Source: Allotamlana fucoidanivorans (GTDB taxonomy: Bacteria > Bacteroidota > Bacteroidia > Flavobacteriales > Flavobacteriaceae). Taken from it: 64,000 nt of DNA. The number at the start of each line of letters is the position of its first letter. Position 1 is the stretch's first letter. Of this stretch, positions 27,682 to 36,927 are shown piece after piece. Both the position numbers and the translations under genes were made by a program. The stretch is taken from the NCBI RefSeq assembly GCF_045788535.1, contig NZ_CP074074.1:434001-498000 (forward strand). The letters are read 5' to 3'. The notes beneath the pieces are model-generated. The model saw only the letters and a list, made by a program, of their open reading frames with translations, was not told the origin of the DNA and ran no database searches.

Positions 27682-30600
27682 ATGAAAATAGCATCTCGAT
27701 CCAAACAACTTCTTTTTCTTAGTTTACTATGCCTTTCTTTTACCATTGGTGCCCAAGTTACTGTAGGCAATGGAAGTTATACTACTAATTTTCCAGGTAC
27801 GGATGCCGCTGGTAGAAATGGGTATCCCTCAGGAACACCTCAATTATCAGGAAACGCCATAGGCAAACCTGTTCCAACAAATGACTGGTGGTCTAAATTA
27901 GTAAAAGATAATCATGCCGATAATTTATTCAACTATCCCATGACCATGAAAACCACTAATACTGGATTAGTGGTTACCTATATTCCTTTTGGTGTAATTG
28001 GAGACTCCGCCCCTATTAAAGTTGGACTATCTGGACTAAATGCTTTGCAAGCAACAGTTTCAGATTATTCAGATTGGACCGTTACTATGAATTGGAATGA
28101 CGGTTCACATGATTTAAAGGCTACTTCGGGAATTGGTATGCCTTTTCTATATTTTGAAAAAGAATCGGACGATGTGCTAGAAATTCAAATTAACGGTGGT
28201 TCGATAACCGTTTCTTCTGAAATGCTCATCATTGAAAACGCCAGTGGTAATGCTGATTTTGTGTTTTATGCCCCATCAGGAAGCACGTGGACCAATACTG
28301 GAAACACCTACACCTCTACCCTAAACGGAAAAGATTATTGGTCTATGGCCATGCTACCACAAGATAATAGCAATGCAGCCACCGTAGCCCAAGAATATAA
28401 AAAATATGCTTATGTATTTCCTACCAATACTACAACCAGTTGGTCTTACAATGAAAATACAGGTGTGGTACAAACCAATTTTTCAGTAACCACAGAAACA
28501 AAAGAAGGGGTTGAAACGAATATTTTACAAGGACTTTTACCTCATCAATGGGCTAATTTATCGGCCATTTCAGCCACTCCAAATGGCTACAGTTACAACG
28601 GTATAAGAGGCGAGATAAAAACGCTTGATGGTAACGGTTTCATCGTTGAAAACGTTTTTCGCGGTATTCTGCCTACCATGCCTTATTTAGCAAATTATAG
28701 TGCAGGGTTTAATCCTTCTGATTTAGATGCTAAAATTGCTCAAATTGAAAATGATGGGTTAGCCACCTGGACAGATTCTTATAACGAGGGGCAAGTAATG
28801 AATCGATTGATTCAATCGGCTAGAATTGCCGATCAAACCGGAAACATTGAGGCTCGAGATAAAATGATAGCTACCGTAAAAGAACGTTTAGAAGACTGGC
28901 TAAGCTATCAATCTGGAGAAAAAGCCTTTTTGTTTTATTATAACAATGATTGGTCTGCTATGTTAGGTTATCCTGCTGGTCATGGGCAAGACACCAATAT
29001 AAACGATCACCATTTTCACTGGGGTTACTTTATACATGCGGCTGCTTTTCTAGAACAATTTGAACCTGGGTGGGCTAACAACTGGGGAGAAATGATTAAT
29101 CTTTTAGTTAGAGATGCTGCCTCTGACAGTAGAAACGATGCACAGTTCCCTTTCTTAAGAAACTTTAGCCCGTATGCTGGCCATTGCTGGGCAAATGGTT
29201 TTGCTTCCTTTCCACAAGGTAACGATCAAGAATCGACTTCTGAAAGTATGCAATTCAATTCCTCGCTAATCCACTGGGGTACTATTACAGGAAATGACGC
29301 TATTAGAGATTTAGGAATTTATTTATACACTACCGAGCAAACAGCTATTGAAGAGTATTGGTTTGATATGTATGAACGTAATTTTCAACCTTCACAACAA
29401 TACAGCCTAGTGTCTCGTGTTTGGGGGAATTCTTATGATAATGGAACATTTTGGACCAGTGATATTACAGCATCTTATGGTATTGAATTATACCCCATGC
29501 ATGGTGGTTCTTTATACTTAGGTCAAAACAAAGCTTATGTTCAAAAAATTTGGGATGAGTTAAAAACATACACTGAAATATTGAGCACCTCAAGTACCAA
29601 TCCTAACCTTTGGCATGATACCATCTGGAAATATTTAACTTTTATTGATCCTCAAACAGCTATTGACCTGTACAACGCATACCCAGATAGAATTATGAAA
29701 TTCGGTGTATCTGATGTTCAAACCTATCATTGGTTACATGCCATGAACGCCATGGGAACCCTTGACGCAACATTAACCGCTGATTACCCTATTGCCGCGG
29801 TTTTTAGTAAAGATGGCGACAAGACCTATGTAGCGCATAACTATTCCAGTGCTCCCATTACGGTTACCTTTTCTGATGGTTTTAAACTAGATGTACCAGC
29901 ATATCAAATGGCAACCAACAAAGACGCTAGTGTTTCAGGAATCATGTCGTCAGACTTCAACCTGGCCTTTCCTAATGGCAGTGTTAATTTAACTGTACAA
30001 ACATCGGGAACTGGAATTACAAAAGTTGAATTTTTTGATGGAACGAATCTCTTAGGCGAAATTCAAAATAGTCCATATGAAATGAAAGCTTCAAATCTTA
30101 CCCTTGGTAATCACGGTATGTATGCCAAAGTGTATGACGGATCTAAATTTAATATCACAAATATTATTACTATTCAAGTTGGAGATCAAGTTCCTTATTC
30201 GGGAACGGCTATAGAAATCCCAGGAACTATTGAAGCTGGGCACTATGACAAATTTGAAGGTGGTGTTGGTCAGGGTATTTCTTATGTAGATGTGTCTCAA
30301 AACAACGAAGGTGATTTCAGACCAGAAGAATATGTAGATGCCGCTACGGACACTTCCGAAGGTGCAATTATTGGATGGATTGCATCGGGCGAATGGGTAG
30401 AATACACTATTGACGTGCAAACTGCTGGAAACTATAACTTGGATTTTAGATATGCCTCAGGTAACAGTGCTGGCGGTGGACCATTTTATCTTGAAATAGA
30501 CGGAGATAAAATCAGTCCAGACATTTCTGTTCCCTCTACAAGCACCTCCAATTGGTCTACCTGGGCCACCAAAACCGTTAATAATATAGAACTAAACAAA

Positions 30601-32445
30601 GGAAAACATGCATTAAGATTAGCCTTCACAAATGGTGAATTTAACTTAGGAAAATTAACCTTTAGCTATTCTAGTCCGTTAGCTTATAATCCACCTGTAG
30701 CCCATGCTGGAGATAACGTATCTGTTATTTTGCCCGCAACAACAGCAACTTTAGATGGTTCTCAAAGTACCGATGCAGATACTCCTGTTTTGAATTATGC
30801 TTGGGAACAAATTTACGGACCATCGGCTATAAACTTCTCTAGCTCTACTGTTGTGTCTCCTAATATTTCTAATTTAGAAGAAGGTATTTACAAGCTCAAG
30901 CTTACGGTTGATGATGGTTCACATACATCGAGTAGCACCGTTTTAGTCATGGTTACGCAAACGGGAAATACCACTCCAACGGTGTCGTTAACAAGTCCGG
31001 CCAATAACTCCTCATTTAAAGAAGGAGATGACATAGCAATTTCGGCTACAGCCAGTGACCTTGACGGTACTGTATCGTTAGTTGAGTTCTATGATGGCAT
31101 AACAAAAATTGGTGAAGATAGTACTGCTCCATTTAATTTCGTTTGGAGTAATGCAAGCCTTGGCAATCACCAACTTTCTGCTAAGGCCATTGATGATGCT
31201 GGAGGCCAAGGCACATCACAAACGGTAAATATATCGATTGATGAAGTAAAACGCTGCGAACAAACAGGAACCGGAGCCCTTCAAGGATCTTTCTCCATTG
31301 GTTATAAAAGTACTTTTGAAACCATTGGTACAGATGTTATCGTCACTTTTGAGCTACTTGATAATGATAAGTTCTCTGGAAATGCTTACCTCTGGCAGCA
31401 ATCGCCTTTTGCGGAGTCAGGCATGGACTTTGTTGAAACCAATAAATTCACCAAAACTCTAAGTGGATTAACTAATGGACAAACCATTAGCTATGCCTGT
31501 AAATTTGAATTCACAGGAGGCTTAGCCGTTACAGAATATGTAGACTATGTAGTTGGTTCAGATTGTTCAGGTGATAATGACACAGAAGCTCCGACAAATT
31601 TTACAGCTTCAATTGGTACTGTAACCTCAAACTCAGTTGAGCTGCTATTAAACGCAACAGACAATTCTGGTACGGTAGTTTATAATGTTTCTTTTGACAC
31701 AGGATCTGATGGCTTAACTGGTGAATCTGGCGTTCAAAAAGCTTTAGTAATAGCCGCCTTACAACCTGAAACCTCTTATACGTTTTCTATTTCGGCTTCT
31801 GACTTAGCTGGAAATGAAGCCACCAACAATCCTATTATCCTTCAAGCCACTACTTTAACCAGCGCTAATACCGCTTGCTCTGGAATAAGTGCTGATGCCC
31901 AGCAAGGTTCTTTTGATATTGGTTACAATTATAACTTTGAAACTTCGGGTACAGATGTCACGTTTACCTTTGAATTATTAGATAATAAAGACGGTGTTAT
32001 TGCCTATTTATGGAAAGAATCACCCTTTGGTGAAACCCCAATGAGTGCGGTTTCTGGTGAACCTAAAACATTTACAACCACCATTTCTGGACAAACACCA
32101 GGAGCAACCATTAGTTATGCTTGTAAATTTGCATTTGCAGGCGGTTTAGCCGTAACTAAATATTTTTCTTATAAAGTTGGTGACAACTGTACTTTGGGTC
32201 TTGATAAACCAAAATTAGAAGATTTCAAGGTGTATCCTAATCCAAGTTTTAGTATGTGGACTATCAACAGTTCAACAAACATAACATCCATTCAAGTTTA
32301 TAACGCTTTGGGAAAACAAGTGCTAAGTTTAAACGCCGATAACAGCATCACAAATATTGATGGTACACCACTCCCTTCTGGTTTGTATTTCGCTCAGGTA
32401 AGTACAGAAGCAGGCAGTACAACCATTAAATTGATTAAAAAATAG
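27682..32445 (+). CDS. multimodular GH81 endo-beta-1,3-glucanase, T9SS-secreted
   Basis: 1587 residues with a signal peptide to ~24 (FTIGAQ). GH81 spans ~35-745 with D442 in NDHHFHWGY and the E517/E521 pair in GNDQESTSES; the four-residue spacing is that of family catalytic glutamates. Then an Ig-like domain ~750-835, CBM6 ~839-996 (IEAGHYDKF, SGEWVEYTIDV), a PKD/REJ-like domain ~1004-1093, an Ig-like domain ~1096-1185, an unassigned module ~1191-1295, FN3 ~1300-1391, a second copy of that module ~1399-1503, and a T9SS sorting domain ~1507-1587. It is an inverting enzyme for long, insoluble or gelled beta-1,3-glucan, with binding modules for the substrate. No break is visible. Confidence 0.93.
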   Translation: MKIASRSKQLLFLSLLCLSFTIGAQVTVGNGSYTTNFPGTDAAGRNGYPSGTPQLSGNAIGKPVPTNDWWSKLVKDNHADNLFNYPMTMKTTNTGLVVTYIPFGVIGDSAPIKVGLSGLNALQATVSDYSDWTVTMNWNDGSHDLKATSGIGMPFLYFEKESDDVLEIQINGGSITVSSEMLIIENASGNADFVFYAPSGSTWTNTGNTYTSTLNGKDYWSMAMLPQDNSNAATVAQEYKKYAYVFPTNTTTSWSYNENTGVVQTNFSVTTETKEGVETNILQGLLPHQWANLSAISATPNGYSYNGIRGEIKTLDGNGFIVENVFRGILPTMPYLANYSAGFNPSDLDAKIAQIENDGLATWTDSYNEGQVMNRLIQSARIADQTGNIEARDKMIATVKERLEDWLSYQSGEKAFLFYYNNDWSAMLGYPAGHGQDTNINDHHFHWGYFIHAAAFLEQFEPGWANNWGEMINLLVRDAASDSRNDAQFPFLRNFSPYAGHCWANGFASFPQGNDQESTSESMQFNSSLIHWGTITGNDAIRDLGIYLYTTEQTAIEEYWFDMYERNFQPSQQYSLVSRVWGNSYDNGTFWTSDITASYGIELYPMHGGSLYLGQNKAYVQKIWDELKTYTEILSTSSTNPNLWHDTIWKYLTFIDPQTAIDLYNAYPDRIMKFGVSDVQTYHWLHAMNAMGTLDATLTADYPIAAVFSKDGDKTYVAHNYSSAPITVTFSDGFKLDVPAYQMATNKDASVSGIMSSDFNLAFPNGSVNLTVQTSGTGITKVEFFDGTNLLGEIQNSPYEMKASNLTLGNHGMYAKVYDGSKFNITNIITIQVGDQVPYSGTAIEIPGTIEAGHYDKFEGGVGQGISYVDVSQNNEGDFRPEEYVDAATDTSEGAIIGWIASGEWVEYTIDVQTAGNYNLDFRYASGNSAGGGPFYLEIDGDKISPDISVPSTSTSNWSTWATKTVNNIELNKGKHALRLAFTNGEFNLGKLTFSYSSPLAYNPPVAHAGDNVSVILPATTATLDGSQSTDADTPVLNYAWEQIYGPSAINFSSSTVVSPNISNLEEGIYKLKLTVDDGSHTSSSTVLVMVTQTGNTTPTVSLTSPANNSSFKEGDDIAISATASDLDGTVSLVEFYDGITKIGEDSTAPFNFVWSNASLGNHQLSAKAIDDAGGQGTSQTVNISIDEVKRCEQTGTGALQGSFSIGYKSTFETIGTDVIVTFELLDNDKFSGNAYLWQQSPFAESGMDFVETNKFTKTLSGLTNGQTISYACKFEFTGGLAVTEYVDYVVGSDCSGDNDTEAPTNFTASIGTVTSNSVELLLNATDNSGTVVYNVSFDTGSDGLTGESGVQKALVIAALQPETSYTFSISASDLAGNEATNNPIILQATTLTSANTACSGISADAQQGSFDIGYNYNFETSGTDVTFTFELLDNKDGVIAYLWKESPFGETPMSAVSGEPKTFTTTISGQTPGATISYACKFAFAGGLAVTKYFSYKVGDNCTLGLDKPKLEDFKVYPNPSFSMWTINSSTNITSIQVYNALGKQVLSLNADNSITNIDGTPLPSGLYFAQVSTEAGSTTIKLIKK

Positions 32446-32468
32446 TTTTTTAGTTTAGTAGTTAGAAG

Positions 32469-32503
32469 AAAGTCTATCAGGTATACGCTTGGTAGGCTTT
32501 TTT
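32469..32503 (+). terminator. intrinsic terminator after GH81 gene
   Basis: An 11-bp stem with two G-T pairs (AAAGTCTATCA with TGGTAGGCTTT) and a T-run closes the laminarin locus. Confidence 0.8.
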
Positions 32504-32535
32504 GTTATGGTAGTTTTATAAGGCATAAGCTCATC

Positions 32536-33522
32536 TTAAAAATGGCATCTAAAGCTAACATTTGGTGTCAATCCTAACGATTTATTTTCAATCGCTATAG
32601 CAGAACTTGAATCCTCAGGATTAACTTCATAGTAGGTATTTATAACATTCTTTCTATTCAAAATATTAATAACGCCAACACGCACTGAAGATATCATACC
32701 TTTACTGAGGTTAAAACCATAATTTAATGAAGCATCCAATCGCATAAAATCTTCAAGGTTGTCGCGATTAGGATCACCATAATTCACAACAATATCATTA
32801 CCATTCTGAATGGTTTCATGACCTTCAACGGGTTTGGTATAAGGTTTTCCCGAACGCCAAATACCTCCTAAAGAAATCTCTAATGGTTCTAAAATATTAT
32901 AATTAAAAGCTAAGGACACAGAATGCCTGATATCCATATTATTGGGGAACACGGGCGGATTTAAAATTTTAAACTCATAATCATTTACACTATAAGTATA
33001 ACTCAGCCACGTACTGTAATGACTCGCTGTTTTATTAACAAGAAACTCAAGCCCTTTTACCTTATAACGGCCCGAAGCCTTTAAATACTGAAAATTATTA
33101 TAAAACCCCTCATTAGAAAGGGTAATACCATTTACCACCTTATAATAGCCCTCAACATCCAAAATCCAATTACGATGATTGTACTCAAAACCCAAAGAAG
33201 CCTGTTTACTTTTTGAGATAGGTACATTTTTAGTATTGGCTAAAATCCATCGTCTGTTTTCAACCCCTAAAAAATCATCTTGAAAGTCTATAATCTGTGT
33301 AACCGATTGGTTTTTAAACTCACCTTGTAATTTAACAGCAAACAGATGTGACAACTTCTGCCGTATATTTAATCTTGGTTCAAGGATAAACGCATTAAAC
33401 TTTTGAAAATAATTAGCTCTTATATCCAATCTAGCATAAGTCTCTTGGTTGTTGAATTCCAGTTCTGAAAAGAGTGCTTGACTAATCAACACCTCTTTTT
33501 TTACCTTATCATAAGAAAACAA
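32536..33522 (-). pseudogene. truncated TonB-dependent receptor, C-terminal barrel fragment
   Basis: 328 residues matching only the C-terminal half of an outer membrane TonB-dependent receptor: barrel strands such as RLDIRANYFQKFNAFILEPRLNI, IWRSGKPYTKP, and a C-terminal TPNVSFRCHF ending in the aromatic residue typical of barrels. No signal peptide, regulatory domain or plug is present. The frame is closed by a stop five codons upstream of the TTG at 33522, and no upstream part is visible in other frames before the divergent sulfatase promoter. Intact relatives are about 800-900 residues, so this is a 5'-deleted remnant. Confidence 0.75.
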
Positions 33523-33658
33523 AACACACCTGAACAGCTAACTTATTATTTTTCGTTGTTTAAAAACAGCTGCAACTAACAATTATAGTTTTTACTTAAT
33601 AAGATATGGTCAAATATCGTTATAACCCAGATGATTTTACATGATTTTTTTAAAACTT

Positions 33659-33711
33659 GCGTTATTTTTATCTAGTTTAAAAAACCAATATTTTTTAAAC
33701 TTTTATAACGC
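33659..33711. promoter_or_regulatory. two-tier inverted repeat upstream of sulfatase
   Basis: Outer arms GCGTTAT/ATAACGC enclose an inner perfect 11-bp stem AGTTTAAAAAA/TTTTTTAAACT with a 6-base loop. It ends 19 bases before the sulfatase ATG, so it is either a structured 5' leader or an operator. Confidence 0.45.
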
Positions 33712-33730
33712 AGTATAAATCAAAGAAAGA

Positions 33731-35275
33731 ATGAAAAAAATCATATTGTGCATTATCTTAATAATTGCAGTACTACCAAAATTAGTAGCTCAGAAAAACA
33801 AGAAGCCAAACGTAATTATGATTTACACTGATGATCATCGATTTACAGGTGTTCATGCGCTTGGAGGTCAAGCTTTAAGTACTCCAAACTTAGATAATCT
33901 GGCTTATACAGGAATCAGCTTTACAAACGCCTATTTAATGGGAGCTTTTAGTGGAGCAACCTGCATACCAAGTAGAGCTATGTTACTTACAGGGCGGCAT
34001 TTATTTGACTTAGATGGTATAGGCAACAATATCCCAACAAATCATACCATGATGGGAGAAGCTTTTATGAATGCTGGATATTACGCTTACCATGTTGGTA
34101 AATGGCATCAGGACACGCAATCTCTTGCCCGTGGCTTTACTTCTGGGGGATTAGTTATGGGAAAACCTGTCTATCTACAAGACCATTTCAGAATGCCTTT
34201 TTCTCAATGGAACAAAGCTGGCAATTATCCAAAAGAAAACGCATTTCTTATTAATTGGGATGAAAATGGTAAAGAAGTACGAAGACCCGTTACCAAAAAT
34301 GATAAAAGAGGCCCTACAGGAACAGAAACTGATGGGCCACACAGTTCTGAAGTCATAGCGAATGGCGCCATAGATTTTATCTCTTCCTACAGCGAAAAAA
34401 AGAAACCGTTCTTTATGTACTTAGCCTTTCATGCTCCGCATGACCCACGACAGGCTCCAAAAGCATATAAAGATATGTACCCTGAAGCTGACATAGCGTT
34501 ACCTCCATCCCATATGTTACAACACCCTTTTGATAATGGACATATCGTTTTACGTGACGAACAATTAGCACCTTGGCCAAGAACAAAGCAAGTAGCCCAG
34601 AAACAGCTTTCAGACTATTATGCCATCATCACGCATCTCGATGCTCAAATAGGTCGGGTTATTACAGCCTTAAAAGAAAGTGGTCAATATGACAATAGCA
34701 TCATTGTGGTAGCAGGTGATAGCGGCTTGGCAGTTGGTAATCATGGATTAATAGGTAAACAAAATATTTATGATGAAGATGGCATACATATTCCATTTAT
34801 TATTTCTGGTGGTTTCCTTGATACCTCAAATAAGGGACGACGAGAAAAAGCCTTTTGTTATAATTATGATATCTTTCCAACACTGTGTGATATGGCTGGT
34901 ATAAAAACACCAGGCTCTGTTACGGGTAAAAGTTTAGTGCCAATTATAAATCATGAGGTCAATCAAGTTAGAGATTATACTTATCATGCCTACCGCCAAC
35001 ATCAACGAGCCTTTAGAAAAGGAGATTATAAACTCATAGAGTATGTAAGGGCTCCTGACAGCAACAATAAGAAGGGAGATTTTATTGCCGGATCAAGAGT
35101 AACACAATTGTTTAACATCACAAAAGATCCTTGGGAGACATTTAATTTAGCCGATTTCCCTGAATACACTGAACTAGTAGAACAGCTTAGAAAAGAAATG
35201 AAAACAAAAGCTGTTGAACTGGGTGATTTAGCGGACGGAAAGAGAACCCAAGTTGATTTTTGGAAATACTATTGA
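33731..35275 (+). CDS. S1-family (formylglycine-dependent) sulfatase
   Basis: 514 residues with a signal peptide to ~20 (KLVAQ), so exported. Type I sulfatase: metal ligands D34-D35 in MIYTDDHR, the maturation motif C78-I-P-S-R with AMLLTGRH, HVGKWH around residue 120, and GDSGLAVGNHGLIGKQ for the far side of the active site. C78 must be converted to formylglycine by a maturase not in the window. It probably desulfates an algal glycan. No glycosidase is adjacent, only a decayed TonB receptor and a tRNA, so the substrate is unknown and this may be the leftover of a larger locus. Confidence 0.88.
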   Translation: MKKIILCIILIIAVLPKLVAQKNKKPNVIMIYTDDHRFTGVHALGGQALSTPNLDNLAYTGISFTNAYLMGAFSGATCIPSRAMLLTGRHLFDLDGIGNNIPTNHTMMGEAFMNAGYYAYHVGKWHQDTQSLARGFTSGGLVMGKPVYLQDHFRMPFSQWNKAGNYPKENAFLINWDENGKEVRRPVTKNDKRGPTGTETDGPHSSEVIANGAIDFISSYSEKKKPFFMYLAFHAPHDPRQAPKAYKDMYPEADIALPPSHMLQHPFDNGHIVLRDEQLAPWPRTKQVAQKQLSDYYAIITHLDAQIGRVITALKESGQYDNSIIVVAGDSGLAVGNHGLIGKQNIYDEDGIHIPFIISGGFLDTSNKGRREKAFCYNYDIFPTLCDMAGIKTPGSVTGKSLVPIINHEVNQVRDYTYHAYRQHQRAFRKGDYKLIEYVRAPDSNNKKGDFIAGSRVTQLFNITKDPWETFNLADFPEYTELVEQLRKEMKTKAVELGDLADGKRTQVDFWKYY

Positions 35276-35488
35276 TTGAGCAGAAAACCATGCTGTCCAG
35301 GTTTCTCATGAACTTTATCACTACTCTATTGTTCAGTCACAATAAACACCTAAGCTCTGGATGATTCGGTTGATATAAAACACATTCCGTTTTCTTTATT
35401 AAGACTGGTCAAATTAAAGGCATTCATTTTTATTCTACATATGCCACTCTCTCACTAGATATATAGACATAAATGGAACTATAAAAAA

Positions 35489-35513
35489 AGAGAACCTATT
35501 TCTAGATTCTCTT
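35489..35513 (-). terminator. terminator of tRNA-fMet
   Basis: Read on the minus strand: stem AAGAGAA/TTCTCTT, 11-base loop, then a run of seven T, beginning 7 bases after the tRNA 3' end. Confidence 0.75.
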
Positions 35514-35519
35514 ACTTTG

Positions 35520-35592
<73 letters not shown>

Positions 35593-35603
35593 ATATTGGA
35601 CTG

Positions 35604-35634
35604 CAAATATACAATCCTTTTTAGATTTTGCAAG
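35604..35634 (-). promoter_or_regulatory. promoter of tRNA-fMet
   Basis: On the minus strand CTTG, a 19-base spacer, then TATATTTG, an exact fit to the Bacteroidota -33/-7 (TTG, TAnnTTTG) pattern, 11 bases upstream of the mature tRNA 5' end. Confidence 0.75.
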
Positions 35635-35651
35635 CATAAATTAACAAAATA

Positions 35652-35837
35652 TTATTGTTCAATACTTATAGCCTGAAAACCTGTTAGTTCTGAATTTTTA
35701 AAACGTATTTTTAATAGAAATGGGTTACAACATACTTCACAATCTTCTATGTATTGCTGTTCTGAAATTGTTTTATCTATAAGAACAGAAATACGTTGCC
35801 AGCAATGAGGACAGGTAAAATAATGCTCAATTATCAT
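35652..35837 (-). CDS. CPXCG-motif cysteine-rich small protein
   Basis: 61 residues from the ATG at 35837 (a TTG three codons earlier is possible). It has the arrangement of the Cys-rich CPXCG family: CPHC near the N-terminus and CEVCCNPF about 25 residues later, with HYFTCPHCWQRISVLID as the family signature. The paired cysteines probably bind zinc. The function of the family is unknown. It stands alone between the LRR gene's terminator and tRNA-fMet. Small, but the motif makes it a real gene. Confidence 0.82.
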   Translation of the reverse strand: MIIEHYFTCPHCWQRISVLIDKTISEQQYIEDCEVCCNPFLLKIRFKNSELTGFQAISIEQ

Positions 35838-35855
35838 ATTACCCAATATAAAAAA

Positions 35856-35876
35856 AAGCCATCTAAACGATGGCTT
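35856..35876 (-). terminator. terminator of LRR gene
   Basis: Minus-strand stem AAGCCATC/GATGGCTT, 5-base loop, followed by T-rich sequence, 23 bases after the LRR stop and just before the CPXCG gene. Confidence 0.8.
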
Positions 35877-35898
35877 AAAAACTAAATTTATAATGTAA

Positions 35899-36720
35899 TT
35901 ACTCCTTTTCTATGTCCATGGTTGCAGTAGCACTTTGCAAATCCATTTTATTAAATACAGGCTGATTACCTGATACACTAATATATTCCATATTCAAGTT
36001 GTTGTCACTTACCATAATAGTACTAAGCTTATCCATTTGCATGAATTCAATTGGTAAATTTCCAGTAAATTGATTTGTAGACAACAATAGTTCTTGCAGG
36101 TTTTTTAATTGCGCAATTTCAACTGGAATTTCACCATCCATTTTGTTATCCATTAAACTCAATTTTTCTAATTTTGATAATGCATAGATTTCATTGGGAA
36201 TATGACCTGTTAAATAGTTGCTTCCTAACAACAGTTCTTTCAGGTTTTTTAGTTCCATGAGTTCTGTTGGTATTTCTCCCGAAAACTTATTGCTATACAG
36301 TTTTAGTGATTCTAAATCTCTTAATTTACCTAATTCCGAAGGGATTTTCCCTTCAAAACCATTCATGAATAATTCTAATACTTTTAAATCAAGTAAGTTT
36401 TTTATACTTGAAGGAATAGTGCCTTTTAATTTATTGAATCCTAAATTCATTTTTCTTAAATACAATAAATCGCCTATCTCATTTGGTAAATGACCATCTA
36501 GATTATTGAACTGAAGATTAATTTCAACCACTTTTTCGCTGTCCAACTTAACGCCGTGCCAAGTTTCTACAGGAGCTTCTAAATCCCACGTGGAATTCCA
36601 GTTATGACCGTTTGTTGCCTTATATAAAGCAATTAACGCGTCCTTTTCTTTAGGTGACACATTAGCAAATGAGTGTGTAGATACAAAAAGGCATAATAAA
36701 ATAAGTTTTAAGGTCTTCAT
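35899..36720 (-). CDS. exported leucine-rich repeat protein (plant-type LRR)
   Basis: 273 residues from the ATG at 36720; a TTG four codons upstream gives no signal peptide advantage. The signal peptide runs to ~20 (THSFA). An LRR cap with ALIALYKATNGHNWN and WHGV follows, then about seven 24-residue repeats of the form L..L.L..N...G.IP.E...L. This LxGxIPxE pattern is the plant-specific LRR subclass, also common in Bacteroidota. No T9SS domain or lipobox is present. Such proteins usually bind other proteins; the partner is unknown. Single gene with its own terminator. Confidence 0.85.
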   Translation of the reverse strand: MKTLKLILLCLFVSTHSFANVSPKEKDALIALYKATNGHNWNSTWDLEAPVETWHGVKLDSEKVVEINLQFNNLDGHLPNEIGDLLYLRKMNLGFNKLKGTIPSSIKNLLDLKVLELFMNGFEGKIPSELGKLRDLESLKLYSNKFSGEIPTELMELKNLKELLLGSNYLTGHIPNEIYALSKLEKLSLMDNKMDGEIPVEIAQLKNLQELLLSTNQFTGNLPIEFMQMDKLSTIMVSDNNLNMEYISVSGNQPVFNKMDLQSATATMDIEKE

Positions 36721-36848
36721 GTTTTTAGTCAAATTTGGGATTAACTTTCCTACGAAACTAGATCAAAACTCGCTTAAAAACTATTTTATTCGACAAAACG
36801 CATGTTTTTTTAACATTTCAATACCTTTCAACGACATATATTAATCAA

Positions 36849-36878
36849 AAAAGGACTAAAAAATTAGTTAATCCTTTT
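36849..36878 (-). terminator. weak hairpin terminator after OmpA-family gene
   Basis: Minus-strand stem AAAAGGA/TCCTTTT with a second inner stem CTAA/TTAG separated by a bulge, ending in six T. It lies about 50 bases after the stop. Confidence 0.55.
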
Positions 36879-36927
36879 GACTTTTTTAGCTCCCTAAGAT
36901 ATTTTTTACTACCAACATGTTCTTTAT

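Noticed and set aside
33523..33600. Search for the missing N-terminal half of the TonB receptor in other frames
   Set aside because: A stop lies five codons upstream of the fragment and no plug or TonB-box sequence is visible before the sulfatase leader.
35276..35488. Search for a gene between sulfatase and tRNA
   Set aside because: No frame of useful length and no conserved structure apart from the tRNA terminator.
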